Positions 9,385-21,600 of a DNA stretch of 30,659 nucleotides are shown here, piece by piece. The notes under the pieces were generated by a model. The model had not been told where the DNA came from and ran no database searches. It saw nothing but the letters and a program-made list of their open reading frames with translations. This stretch comes from Conidiobolus incongruus B7586. Taxonomy: Eukaryota; Entomophthoromycota; Entomophthoromycetes; Entomophthorales; Conidiobolaceae. Every line of letters begins with the position of its first letter. Position 1 is the first letter of the stretch. The stretch spans positions 1 to 30,659 of the forward strand of contig JNEM01014336.1 of NCBI GenBank assembly GCA_000697335.1, written 5' to 3'. The translations under genes and the position numbers were made by a program.

Positions 9385-9643
9385 ATTTTTACACTACTTA
9401 ATAATACTCGGTATACTTTATTATTTTGTTATCGCTAGACGAGCAATTGACCTAAATGAGCATATAGCATATAACCATATTGATGAAAACACAATAACAC
9501 CTTTACTAACCACCTCAAATTCCATAGAAAATCCACCAATTAAAATCAATCACCCATATCTATCACTATCCATCCAACTCCATCCCTGTACCATACCACC
9601 GTTGATACCCTTGCGATTGGCTTACACTAGGGATATCCAATGA
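9377..9643 (+). CDS. Short downstream frame overlapping the coiled-coil gene, doubtful
   Basis: An 88-codon frame opening with ATG eight bases before the end of the preceding gene, in another frame. It begins with a hydrophobic stretch (FLHYLIILGILYYFVIA) that could be a membrane anchor, then a Pro/Ile/Leu/Thr-rich tail. The region is C-rich relative to intergenic DNA, which may simply reflect the 3' UTR of the upstream gene. I tried to splice it to the upstream gene, but no GT-AG pair joins the frames without a stop. A separate small membrane protein, a readable UTR or chance are all possible. Confidence 0.22.
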   Translation: MDKFLHYLIILGILYYFVIARRAIDLNEHIAYNHIDENTITPLLTTSNSIENPPIKINHPYLSLSIQLHPCTIPPLIPLRLAYTRDIQ

Positions 9644-11801
9644 ATGAAATGGAATCTTGACTCAATTTTTTCAAGAATATACCATTTTTACTGTGTTCAA
9701 TCACTGTTTAATTGAACCACCATAGTAGCTTAATTTAATAGCAACAATTCAATCTAATCAATCAATAAACAAATTCCAAAAGTAGCAACCTGAAGCCAAG
9801 CTATCTTTTGTCAACTTCACAATATTTGACCACTCTTCATACTTAACCTAGCCAACATCATCACCTTTTCATTACAAAATTTACAATTCATCTTACTCAT
9901 TTTAGCTAAACTCAACTAAACAATTAAATATTTGGACTAGATAATGGCTAGTTTTGATACAAATTTGGTAAGAACTAAAGAGAATTCTATGGATTTTTTA
10001 ATAATTTGGAGAAAAAAAAATTAATAATTAATTTAATTTGTTAATATAATTTAACGGATTTTTTAATTTTTAAATTTATTATTATTTTAATTATGTGTTA
10101 AATATTCTTAATATTAAAATTTTTAATCTAAATTTAGATTTCGATTAGTGAATTGAATTGGTTGTAAAGTAATAGGAATTGATGAATAGAAATCCCTGCA
10201 TTGATTTAAAACTCAATTATTACAAATAAAATAATAAATTCCATAAATATTAATAGTGATGACATTTCTAGTACGTAGTAGATTCTAATACTGTCTTGGT
10301 ATTGGCTTTTTTTATTGAGATTATTCGATCAATTATTTTAATTCAAATTGTGTTTGTCTTCGGACTGCATTGGAATGAATGCTGTCAACGCCACCTAAAG
10401 TCGAAATATGTTTATTGAAATGATGATAGCCAAGAGATCGACATTCGTTTCTTAAGAATTAATTCATCAACATTTCAATACCTCCTTTGTTTCTTACTAG
10501 CCTCCTATAATTGCGCAATTTAGCAAAAATCCTAGTTTAATCATGAAAGTTCTTCACATTAATAAGATTTAATTCCCCTTGGTATATAAATTAAAGCATC
10601 TTAAAAATATCAGATTTTTAAACCCTAATTCCTCTGAATTCATAGCATTGAATTCAAGCAATTGTTACGAATGATCTCATCAACTTGTAATGGACATATT
10701 TGATGATTTCAATGATTATTCAATGATCCTTTCTTAAGGTTCTATTTCAAATCTTTGTAATAGTTATTATTTCATTTATATTTTAATAAATTCCACAAAT
10801 GAAAATTTATTAATAAAATAAATTTAAAATTTTTTAATAGATAAATATTAAACTATATATATCTATGCTGATCAATGATTATTAAGTTTTAAATTGTTTT
10901 ATTAGATTCAATTATTTTTAATATATTCCGAATATGAAAAAAAATTAATAAATATTGAAAGGAAAAAACTGTTTTTGATTATAAATTCAAATTATTTCAA
11001 AGGATATACTAGATAATTATTATTTTATGAATTTATTATTATTTTAGTTACGTAATATTTATACTTTAGTATTAAATCTTCCAAATATTTTAAAGATGAT
11101 TGAAATTAGTTTGAAGTTAATTTATTTTTCACCTTAATCCAAAATTGCATGGACTAATATACATTCAACTTAACTTATATATTCGTTTTTCCAAACATAT
11201 TTAAAAATATTACAATATTCCAATACTTTATTGTTATCTCAATATTATATTTATATTTATATTTATAAATTTAACCTTGGTGGCAAAAAATAATACTAAA
11301 ATTGATTTTTGACTAAAATAGTATTAATTACAAAATTTAACACTTTGATACTTATTGCGATGCTTTGTTTATTTGAAATTTTAAGTTTGATTTTATAAGG
11401 TATTCTGTAGTTGAATTAAATATTATGACATTCAAAATATAGGTAAAGAGCGATTAAATTATTATTTTTTAGAATTGTTCAAGGATAGTATAATGTAAAA
11501 TATTTGATAGCATTTAATGGTTAATTCTATTTGAAAATTATGTGTATGAAATAGTATAAAATTCAATATAATACAGGACAATTGAGTTTTATATAAATAT
11601 AATCTCAATACAACAATAAAATGAATGAAATATTTCAAAATATTTTTCCATTATCATCTTGAAATCAATTGCAATATCACAAATATTTTATTTAATTAAT
11701 TATTATTAATTATATTAGAATTAGTTTTTTGCTATAATTATATATGAAATAGACTTTGATATTATTATGATTTTAGATACTATTATCTTAAATTTGAAAT
11801 T
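9644..11801. other. Gene-poor intergenic region with a lone first-exon-like sequence
   Basis: About 2.1 kb. A C-rich, promoter-like stretch (about 9690-9940) leads to ATGGCTAGTTTTGATAC at 9944 and a strong 5' splice-like GTAAGA at 9968. After the nearest acceptor (about 10138) the frame closes within ten codons. A second GC-richer patch (about 10360-10720) includes a TATA-like TATATAAA near 10581 but no usable frame. The remainder is A/T-rich and unremarkable. Confidence 0.4.
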
Positions 11802-13097
11802 ATGGGAAATTTTTTAATTTCTGATTTTTCAAACATATTATTAGTTTGAAATGAATAAATATATACAAAGTTAATAGGAAATTATATATTTTTAATATAT
11901 ATATATATATATAATATTTTTTTGATTAAAAAATTAACTTTTTAAAATTGATTGTTTAATTTAATTATACTTAAATTAAATAGTAATTATTAAAAGTTTT
12001 TTATTTTAGTATTAATAAATCTTAACTATAAACCCTTTAAAATTATTTAAAATGTATAAGTAACTTTTAATAATAAAATATTATCTAAATTAATAATTTA
12101 TTACTAGGTAAATTATTTTAAAGTTAAAAGAGAAATTATTTAAAACCTATTAAAATTTAAAAAATTAACTTTAACTATTATTTTTTTAATTGTTAATTGA
12201 GTGAAAAAATATATTAAAAAACACTTTTTTATTTCAATTAATAAATTATCTAAGCACTTTAATGTTAGTTATATAAGTAATTTATATATATTAAAGTTTA
12301 AACTCAAATTAATAAATAAAAATATAAAATAAATATCTTATAATTTAACTAAAGCTTAAAAAAAGCTAAAGTAGTTATTACTAAACAAAACTTATTAAAA
12401 TATTATTAGAAGCTTAAACTTTTATAGTAAATAATTATAATTGATAAATCTTAAATCTTTATATATAATCTTTTATTAAAATATAAATTAAAATGTTAAA
12501 TTAAATTAACTTTTTCTATAAATCTTTTTAAATAAATATTTTATTAATAAGTGAATATTAATTATTATAATAAATTATAATAGTATATATTATTTTTATT
12601 TAATTTTTAAAGAAAAATTAATTAATAATAAACTTTATATTGTTTTTTTAAATAAAATTATATTTAATTAAGGTTTTTAATATAATTTAAAAAAACTTAT
12701 TATTTTATATAATAATTATAAAATATATAAATTTAAAACTATAAAAAATTTTCTAATTAAAAATAACTAGAAAAAACTACTATATCTAGTATACTCTTTA
12801 GATTATAACTTATGTAATTATAATTGCTTTAAGCAATTAAAAAACTAGCTTATAAGAAAGAAAATTTTTATAAGAAAATTTAATTAGTTTGTGAAATATT
12901 AAATTTTAGTCTTTAATAAAAAAAATTATTTTTTAAGTATTAAATCTTTATTAAAAATATAACAAAAAGTTATTAATAATAAAAAAATTATTAAATTTAT
13001 ATTATATATTTATTTTTATTTATTATATATTATATATTAAAATATTTGTTTATTTTTAATTGTAAAAAATTCCTATTATTAAAAATACAAAATAATA
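11802..13097 (+). repeat. AT-rich dispersed repeat, copy 2 (most complete)
   Basis: About 1.3 kb. The left part matches copy 3 (from 25492) and the right part matches copy 1 (1-815). The left end ATGGGAAATTTTTTAATT (11802-11819) is approximately the inverse of AATTGTAAAAAATTCCTATT (13059-13078), suggesting imperfect terminal inverted repeats. An (AT)n tract lies at about 11894-11912. Compared with copy 1, most substitutions I can see replace C with T or G with A. No open frame is visible. A degraded non-autonomous DNA transposon fits best, but the class is unproven. Confidence 0.7.
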
Positions 13098-15239
13098 CTT
13101 TGAAATATTTTAATTAACTCAACAGATCCCAAAATTTAACAAGGAAGTTATCTAAGGTATCTATTGAAATATAATGAAAATTATATAAAGATTATTAGAT
13201 TTGAATATTAATTATAAGAGCATAAGTATATAAATCAATATTCTATTTAATATATTCAATATTTTTATATAATAAACATTTAATTTGCAAAATCATTTTG
13301 TTTTTATAATTTCAAATTAAAATTTTTGAAACTCAATAATATAATATTCATTAAATTTAAGCTTTTAATAACTTCATCATAGTATATCTTTTATAACATA
13401 TTTAAGACTATAATCATTTTATAATAATTAATTATTTTATTAAAAATTGATTTATTTATAAATTATTGAACTTAATATTAAAAAGAAGCCTTAAATATAA
13501 CTATGGTTTAATATTAATATCCTATCCAATTATCCAATATATTATAGAATAGAATGAATTTTCAAGCTCTTAATTTTAAAATATTATTAATACTTTTAAT
13601 TAATATTGTATTTTGTAATACAATTTATAAATAAAGATTATTAATGCAATTTAGTAAATTGATTTATTAATCCTGCTCTAATATTTTGAGACTATATATC
13701 TTCAAGTTTATTCATTATTGGGATATTATAGCAAAATATCTAATATTCTTTTCATTTTCATATTTTATCACTTCTGGGTTCAAATGACTCATCCAGTAAA
13801 TGATATAGGGTTTGGATAAATCCTAATAAAAGGAACTAAAAAACATCATTTGATTATAGACCAACAAAGCTACTCTGAATAAAGGTTAATATTGACTTAA
13901 ATATCAAATTGAGACAAGTGTGTATTTTCAAAATACAATATTAACATTAAAAAATATGATAAATAATTTTAAAAATTTAGTGTTGATTAATTGGATTAGA
14001 TCTATTTTTTATACTTTATTCAGAAATAATTGATTCATTTTTTTATAATAAAATTGTCAGTTTAATTCACGTTAATAATTCTGCATGAGCTTTATAAAAT
14101 TAATAGATATACAACCTTGACTTATTATCAAATAACACATCGAGTGTATTTTAATAAATTATATACATATAACCTAAAATGAGCGTAATACTATACTTTA
14201 TATATTCTACTATTCTTAATATTATTCTCTTAATATTTAAGCTTATTTCAAAATACACCTATTTTTCATGATTTGAGGTAGTAATAATTTGGACTAATTA
14301 TGAAATTTTGACTTAGTATCAACTACTGCCACGATATTGAGAAATGCTTCAAAATTCAAATTGAAATTAGGAATTTATACTATTTAAAATAAATGAAAGT
14401 ATATTAACTGTAATATTTATAACTTTTACAACTGATAATCAGTTCGATAACCTAATATATTTTTTAAATATAATGATAGCAAAATTAATTTAATAATAAA
14501 AAAGGTATTATTAAGAAATCATTGATAAAAAACAATAAATATTATATAATAACTTAAAATAAATTATTAGTAGTTATATAATTAATATATTTTATAAATT
14601 TTTGATAAAAATAGTTTATTATTATTGTAAAATATTTTTAGTATATATTATTTTAGTGATGTCATCTAAATTTTAAGTTGAAAGATATTAAAAATTATTA
14701 TTTATCCTCTAACTTAATAATGAATTTATTTTATTTCTTATTATATTTCTCATTGAATATTTAATATTTTAATATTAATAAATTTATTGTTTCACAGAAT
14801 CTTATCTAAATATTTTGATATTAATATATAACCCAAATTAAATAATGCAATCCCCGCAAAACATCAAGAACTCAAAAACATTAACTATAAAAACAATCCT
14901 TTTGATACAATATCGAATGATGAAAGGGGCAAATGGTGCATCTTAAAAGCCATTCCAAAAGAATCCATATATCTAATAATAACTTTAAAATTATATACCA
15001 ATCACATTAATAATCCAATAAATATTTCCATATGACTAATAATATAACCAAAATTTTCAATTATTAATTATGAGTCACTTTAAAATTTTAATAAACCCTT
15101 AATTTTAAATAAATTCTTATTTAATATAAAAATAATTTTTAAAAATTTAATTTAATTTAATATTCTTTTGATTTTTATTTTTATTTTGAAACAAAAAAAC
15201 AAATAATAATATATATATATATATATATAAAATAAAATA
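13098..15239. other. Gene-free AT-rich intergenic DNA
   Basis: About 2.1 kb with no supported gene, RNA or repeat except a perfect (AT)n microsatellite at about 15209-15228, only some 12 bp upstream of the next start codon. Confidence 0.55.
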
Positions 15240-16116
15240 ATGGGTATTAATCATAAAGCAGAACTTAACAATATTGAATTAAATTTACCACTTAAAAGTA
15301 CTCTAATATTATTTGATACTTTAAAATTTGCTAGTGAAAAACATAGATTTCAAAGACGTAAAGATATTTTAAAAACTCGTAAATATAAATTTTAAATTAA
15401 TTTATTTTTTAATATAAAGTATTAAAGTAATATTTAGCTTATATTAACCATCCTATTGCAGTTGCTAAACATTTGCTAGACGGTGGTATCTCATATTTGC
15501 CACTGTTGCAAGCTGCTATCCTTCATGATACTGTCGAAGATACTGATACTACTTTTGAAGAGGTATATTATTAAATATAGTGAATTTATTAATTTTATAA
15601 TTTATTTGATAAATAAAAAGTTAGAATTAAAATTCGGTCCTGAAGTACGTTATCTAGTTAGCGAAGTAACCGATGATTTTACTTTACCTAAACACGTTAG
15701 GAAGAGGTTACAGGTTGAGACCGCTAAGAGTAAATCTGTATATGTAAGTATTTCATTAATTTAAATAATTATAGATATTAATTTGATTATTAGGCAAGAC
15801 AATTAAAATTAGCTGATAAATTAAATAATTTATTGGATATTATGCTCAGTCCACCTGTTGGATGGTAAATCATTCCTAATTTATCACTATTACAATACTA
15901 ATTATATAATAGGACACTTGAAAGAGTTCAAGAATATTTCAAATGGTCGTTGGAAGTTGTCAATGGTAATATATAATTATATCATATCAATATTATTTTT
16001 AACAGTCGCACATAGAATGTAGGGGAGTAAACCAATATTTAGAAAATCAATTGGATTATATATTTAAAGAGGGAACTTTTCAATTTGAAGGAGTTACTTA
16101 CAAATGTATTGAATAA
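15240..16116 (+). CDS. MESH1-type HD-domain phosphohydrolase, six exons
   Basis: Homologue of metazoan MESH1/HDDC3, a Mn-dependent HD-domain enzyme known to remove the 3' pyrophosphate of (p)ppGpp and the 2' phosphate of NADPH. Model: exons 15240-15378, 15438-15562, 15621-15743, 15794-15864, 15913-15965 and 16016-16116. They total 612 nt, a 203-residue product with no internal stop, and the introns are 48-59 nt. Family motifs occur in order: [59 protein letters not shown] and [10 protein letters not shown]. Inferred metal ligands are H51, H76, D77 and D137. It is a stand-alone hydrolase without the synthetase, TGS or ACT domains of bacterial Rel/SpoT. A roughly 14-residue C-terminal tail extends beyond the human protein. 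Probably cytosolic. Confidence 0.93.
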
Positions 16117-16550
16117 TATTAAAAATTATTTTAAATAATAAATTTTTATATTCATATTAATATCACAATTGATACTTGTTAGTTTTTATCATTTTAATTA
16201 ATTAAATTAATATTCTTGATATTTTTATATTAATTATTAATTTTATTATTAAAAATAAATTATATTAGTAATCTATTAGAATTTCAGTAAATTTAACATT
16301 AATATTTTATTAAATATAATTATTTTGATTACTATTTTATAAACTATGAGAATATATTATCCCTTTGAGTAGGACAATTAATTCCATTTTATTTTAATAT
16401 CATTTTTGTAATATAATGGATACTGTTACTGCTTATCTTGGTTCAATTTTCATATGTTTCAATAATTGTTATTTTATTCAAAAATGAATCACTGTATATT
16501 TATAATATTTTAATGAATAAATAGATAAAATTTTAATGAGTTGGAGGGAA
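16117..16550. other. Convergent 3' intergenic region
   Basis: About 430 bp of A/T-rich DNA between the MESH1 stop and the stop of the membrane-protein gene on the other strand. No other feature was seen. Confidence 0.5.
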
Positions 16551-18693
16551 TTAGCGTCTTCGAGTACCGTTATTCACTATAATGTCTTCAACTTCCGAAT
16601 CGTCTGACATTTCGGGCTCTAATTGAGCAGGATAATCCTCCGCGTCGTAAAGTCTTTCAGTTTCGACGGGGTCTACATTAGCACTCCTGCTCGCTGGAAG
16701 TTTGCTTTTAATAGCGTCCATGAGGATTGGTTCAATGTCTCCTGTCTTGTTGCGACGGTGAGCTCGAACGAAGAAGTAGACTACCAATGCAATAGTACCG
16801 AGGATGACAAAGGCGGGAATCATCCAAACCAAAGGTCCGTGGGATTCGCTGGTTGGATTTTGATTTTTGGCGTGACTCGCTAAAAGTTTAACTTGGTTCA
16901 GGTCGAAAGCTTCAGCTGATGGTGGAACGGTTTTCATTGCTTCGAATGGCGTGATATTTTCGAGGTGATGGTTCAATTCACAGTTCATTAATAATATGGA
17001 CCTGATAGAACCTTGAGAAATTGAGTCTGAGCTGGAGCCTGAATGCTGTATCTTAATGCGATTCACATTCTTGGATGGGCTGTTTACAGCGTAAGGTAGT
17101 TGGATTGCAAGGGTCTTGTAGTCGGTTACATTGGTTAAAAGTGGAGTGACTGGCGAATTGTTAACATATACTCGGAAACCTGAGTAGATTGGATTGGATA
17201 AAGTCTTCAATTCTAGAAGGAAGTAATTTTGTGCAGATTTTGATGTAAGATGGAATTCAAGTTGGGGAACTATGCCAGAATCGGTTGATTTGAATGTGAT
17301 TGCTTCCTTTGTAATGTTAATTGCATCGCATTGTTTTGCCTGGGCGCTGCAATCGCTATCAAAATGGCCATCTTTGAGACGATTCAGACTAGGTGGGAGG
17401 AAATCCTTATTACCACTGCATTGGAATGAAAGACATTCATAATTGGAAAAGTCTTTGAGTTGAACCAATTGTTCATCCTGGATCAGTATGAGTTTTGTCG
17501 CTGTGTCTTGTTCTTCCAAGGTTTTGGGCTTGCTGTCACCACTATCACTCTGATTTCGCTTGCGATTGTTGACAGTGTTGACAACGATAGGACCTTTATA
17601 AAATAATCCTGTATCCATATTGCCAGCGGTATCCAAATCATTAGAATAAAATTCAACGCTGTTGGTGCATATATCAGTGTTGGATGATGCAATTAAATTA
17701 TTGCTAACCGGATTGCATAGTCCCTGCGCCCCGCCTGCAGGTTGGGGATCATGAAATGTCAGGATTCTGGGTTTAGGACACGGTGTGCGGATGTTAAAGG
17801 TCTTGGAATGGCAAGGACAGGTGTATGGAACTTGCACTTTTGTTAAATCCTCCTCGTCCTTACAGTTAGGATCATAAGGAGTTGTAAAATAAACAAAAGG
17901 AGGATCGTCAGAATGATTGCAAGTACCCTTGAGTAAATTGATTTGATACGATTCAGGGGTGCATCCACGTGCAACCTCTGCAGTGCTGTTTGAGGGAGAT
18001 CCCGCTGTAGGTTTAGGCTTAAGTATCTGGGAAGTGACGGAATGGACCTCTAAGGGCAGAGCTGTAGGCTTTGGAGCTTGTTGATCCTTATTATCACCTT
18101 TAGTATCCTTGTGATCCACTCCCATAAAGCAGTTGGATCGACTGAACATCTCGTCCCTTATAACATTCTTCCAAGCCTTTTCGTCAACACCACCACTACC
18201 TTTTTTAACGCACTTAGTCATAACTTCATCCCTTATTAATTCACAAATTTTATCTGTTTCACCAGTCACTACATTACACCTTGGGTATTCTATTAAACAT
18301 ATTAAGGACCTCAAATTTAGGAAACAGTCTGCCAAATCGGTTTCTAAACCAACTCGAGATAATTGGTTTAATTGATCTTCAATTTTAGCACTCGTAAATG
18401 TGACATTAGTTGATTTTAATATTGGATACTGTAATGTGTCAGGACATAAAGGTGCCGGTGTAATTAATTTGTGGCAGTTCTCATGAATTGGAGGAGGATC
18501 TATAACAAAATTAATTGTTTAGAATACTTTTATTAGAATTACTATTACCTGTTGATTTTGTTTTATTACTATCAGTTGTTGAAGTAGCAGTAGGAGTTGA
18601 TAGTTCTTTTTGAGAATTTAAAACACTCGTAACATTGCTATCATTGGTAGCAGATGATAATGTATTATTAATAGTAGCTGTAGCAGATGTCAT
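16551..18693 (-). CDS. Single-pass membrane protein with a Frizzled-like cysteine-rich domain
   Basis: Two exons, 18693-18549 and 18499-16551, around a 49-nt intron, give 697 residues. Residues 1-48 are Ser/Thr/Asn-rich with N-glycosylation sequons. Residues about 55-173 carry eight cysteines (57, 67, 107, 116, 123, 134, 145, 172). The block C-x8-C-x6-C (107-116-123) followed by C-x10-C matches the Frizzled CRD pattern, with only the pair corresponding to C7 and C9 absent. A second Cys cluster (228-289: C228, C242, C261, C276, C278, C289) and a presumably beta-rich region follow. A membrane helix (about 605-626, WMIPAFVILGTIALVVYFFV) precedes RAHRRNK and an acidic 70-residue cytosolic tail. 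By inference it is a surface receptor or sensor. No signal peptide is visible at this start. The upstream codons hold a stop, so a missed first exon is possible. There are no Frizzled seven-helix or kinase domains. Confidence 0.85.
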
Positions 18694-21600
18694 GATAGTA
18701 TATTATATATGCTTAATGATAAAACTGAATTAAAATAAATATTAAGGATTAACAATTAAAACTCATTACATTAATTTAAAAATGTGAGAGATATTTAAGG
18801 AGTCAAGAATTTAATTAGTAGGGACTTATTTATGTAGTTGACGTGATAATTCGTTTATCCTCTTGGATAATATATAACCATAATTTTGAGTTTTTTGATT
18901 GCAATTTTATTGTTTATTTGGTTCATTAATAATTCAATTAGTAATCAAATATAAAGGTTTATTTTAAATTATGAGATATATTGTTAATCTATTGTTAATA
19001 TAGTACATTAGTGATTTTTAAGCATTGCTACATAAAAATTAATATATTAAAGGCTGATTTTTAATTTAGCTTGGGTAGTATAAATAACAGTCATCTATAA
19101 TAGCAATAGGGGTTTAAATGATTACTAATATTAACAGTAATAAAATTGAAATATTGTGAGTGATATTTTAAAATAGTTTTAGGAATAACATTTTTAAGTA
19201 AAATATAATAAGAATTATAGCCAGTGATCTTAATATATGTACTTTTATAACAAGTTGCATTTTATCTAGATTTTTAATAAAATAATGAAAAACAAGTATT
19301 AAGATAATTTTTTGTTTTTATTTTACTTATAAAATAAAATAAAACTAGTAATTTAAAAGAATTAATATATAATATATTTAGAAAATAAAAAGAGATTGAA
19401 AACTAATTAAATTATAAGTTAAATAATATAATATAACATTATTTTTATATTTAAAACTCAAAAAATGATAGAGCTAACAGATATATTGGGAGCAAAATTG
19501 TCTTATAGATTTAAATAAAGGTTACTGAACAAAACAAGAGAATACACTTGATATAGGGTAATAATTAATGATAAGCATTACATAAGTAAAATATATGGCA
19601 ATTGTGGATATTTGCATATAGAACTTGTATAAAGTATTTCTTATATTCAATATTATGTAAATTGAATTAAGACATCAATATTGCTAAAAATATATTCCAT
19701 TGCTATTTAATGGTCAATTAAACCAGCCTCTTAGGATTGAGGTTAGGGCTTATCCACTTGAAATCTCTGGATTTTATATAGGTCTTGGACAAGGGTGATG
19801 AGATTTGATCAACTTGGAATAAGTTTAACTGTAAGCATTGGATTATAGTTGATTAATATGATTATGCATAAGGTGAAATAAATCACCTATCAACTTTATT
19901 TTTAGCTATGTTATTAAATTTAAATAATTTAGAGAATTACAATGATTGATCAATGATTTTAAAATTAAAAAATAGAATAACTTCAAGTTATTATATATTT
20001 TGAATATTTTATAATTTGTCAATACTATCGCATCTGGCAATTCTCTTATTTAATTATTAATCTCTTACAAACGATTCAATATTATCAGAACCATTTTAAA
20101 CGCCAATTATCCTAGCTATATTATCAGCCTTATTGATTTTCAATTCTCACGCCTAATTTATCATCAAATTTCAGGATAATTGATAGCTATAATTACTTCA
20201 TTAGTGGAGTACTCAATTCTAAAAATATATAATCTAGTTAAATAAATTTTATGATATCAATATTGTTAAATCTGATATTACAAAACTAATATTTTTCAAC
20301 TACAATTTTCCGATTAATACGATTTCTTCAAATCAACTAACTTATATAATGTGTCTTTATTAATATATATAAAAGCAAAGAAATAAGTTGTTAATCAAAA
20401 AACTCGTGTGTAAACTAACAAAATATTTTTACTTGATATTTTACAAAATCCATTAACATAATTTAAATAAAAATATTCTATTTGAAATCTCTATTTGCAC
20501 GGTAACTTGGTTGTTTTTGATAAAAATGGTTACTATTCGACCCCTGCCACTCTACCATTGTTGCCATTACAAGTACAATATTTTTCTAAACCATTTATTA
20601 TAATATTAGTAAATCTTTTTGAATAGTTTAAATAACTACTTTGAAATAAATATTTGAAAACTCGAGAAAAAAAATATTTATTTAACAATCAATGTAAAAT
20701 TATTATAAAAACATTCCTAACAAAAGAGTATTTCCTGATTTACATACTCATCATTTCAATTATGGAGTGAAATTAATGCAAAATAAATAATTCAAATTTT
20801 AATTTAATTATTCTTTTTTGATATAGTTTAATAAAAAATAACTAAATTTTATTATTCAGTACACTTCTTGATATTAAATATTATATAGAAATATACAATC
20901 ATATAATAACCATAACTCTTAACATATGAAAAATATTCAAAAGTTTAATAAACCAGTTAACCCTGTAAATATCCACTTCATTGTGCAAAAATAAACTCAT
21001 TGCAAGATTTAAAGGACGAACTTATATTCTTAATATAAAAATAATTTATAATGTTGTAATATTAATAGTATCAGTATTTGAATTATAAAATTAATAAACT
21101 TTAACAGATTAATAAAACAATATATTTAATGATTTATGATATGATTAAGTATATCACGATAATCATAAACATGATATTTATTATTCTTATTAGTAATTAA
21201 ATATTTTTTGTAAATTACATATTGGTATGGATATATCTTTGGATATATATCTTTATATATTTAAAAGATTTAGAAATAGTTATCCAGGTCAAAATATGAA
21301 ATATAGATTTCAAAATATAATGATTATATTTAATAAAATGTACTATTTTTCTATTATAAATATATTATATTTTAATGATTAAATGGATCATAATAAATTG
21401 GAATGTCTTTCACTGTAAATCATTATCATTAAAAATTTTAAACTAACTATTAATTGAATATCATGATAAAAATTTAAAGGTAAATATATTGAATTAGTTA
21501 ATTGAGATAGCCAACAAAAATAAGCTAGTTTTCCATATATTAATAACTTTGATTAATTGATTTTTGAGTTGAGAAATTGAGTATTTTTTATAAATATTTT

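Noticed and set aside
15209-15228. (AT)n tract as a regulatory element of MESH1
   Set aside because: Similar tracts occur at about 11894, 25583 and 27059, away from genes. Treated as an ordinary microsatellite.
15483-15764. Continuous 93-codon frame across MESH1 exons 2 and 3
   Set aside because: It reads through the 58-nt intron at 15563-15620 and uses the wrong frame for exon 2. The spliced model recovers [11 protein letters not shown] and the rest of the family.
16623-16883. Plus-strand frames opposite the Frizzled-CRD gene
   Set aside because: They are antisense shadows of a well-supported long frame, with no motif of their own.
19735-19755. GGTTAGGG string as telomeric repeat
   Set aside because: A single TTAGGG occurrence with no tandem array.
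20490-20580. Possible minus-strand tRNA
   Set aside because: Strings resembling A and B boxes are too close together, and no cloverleaf stems form.
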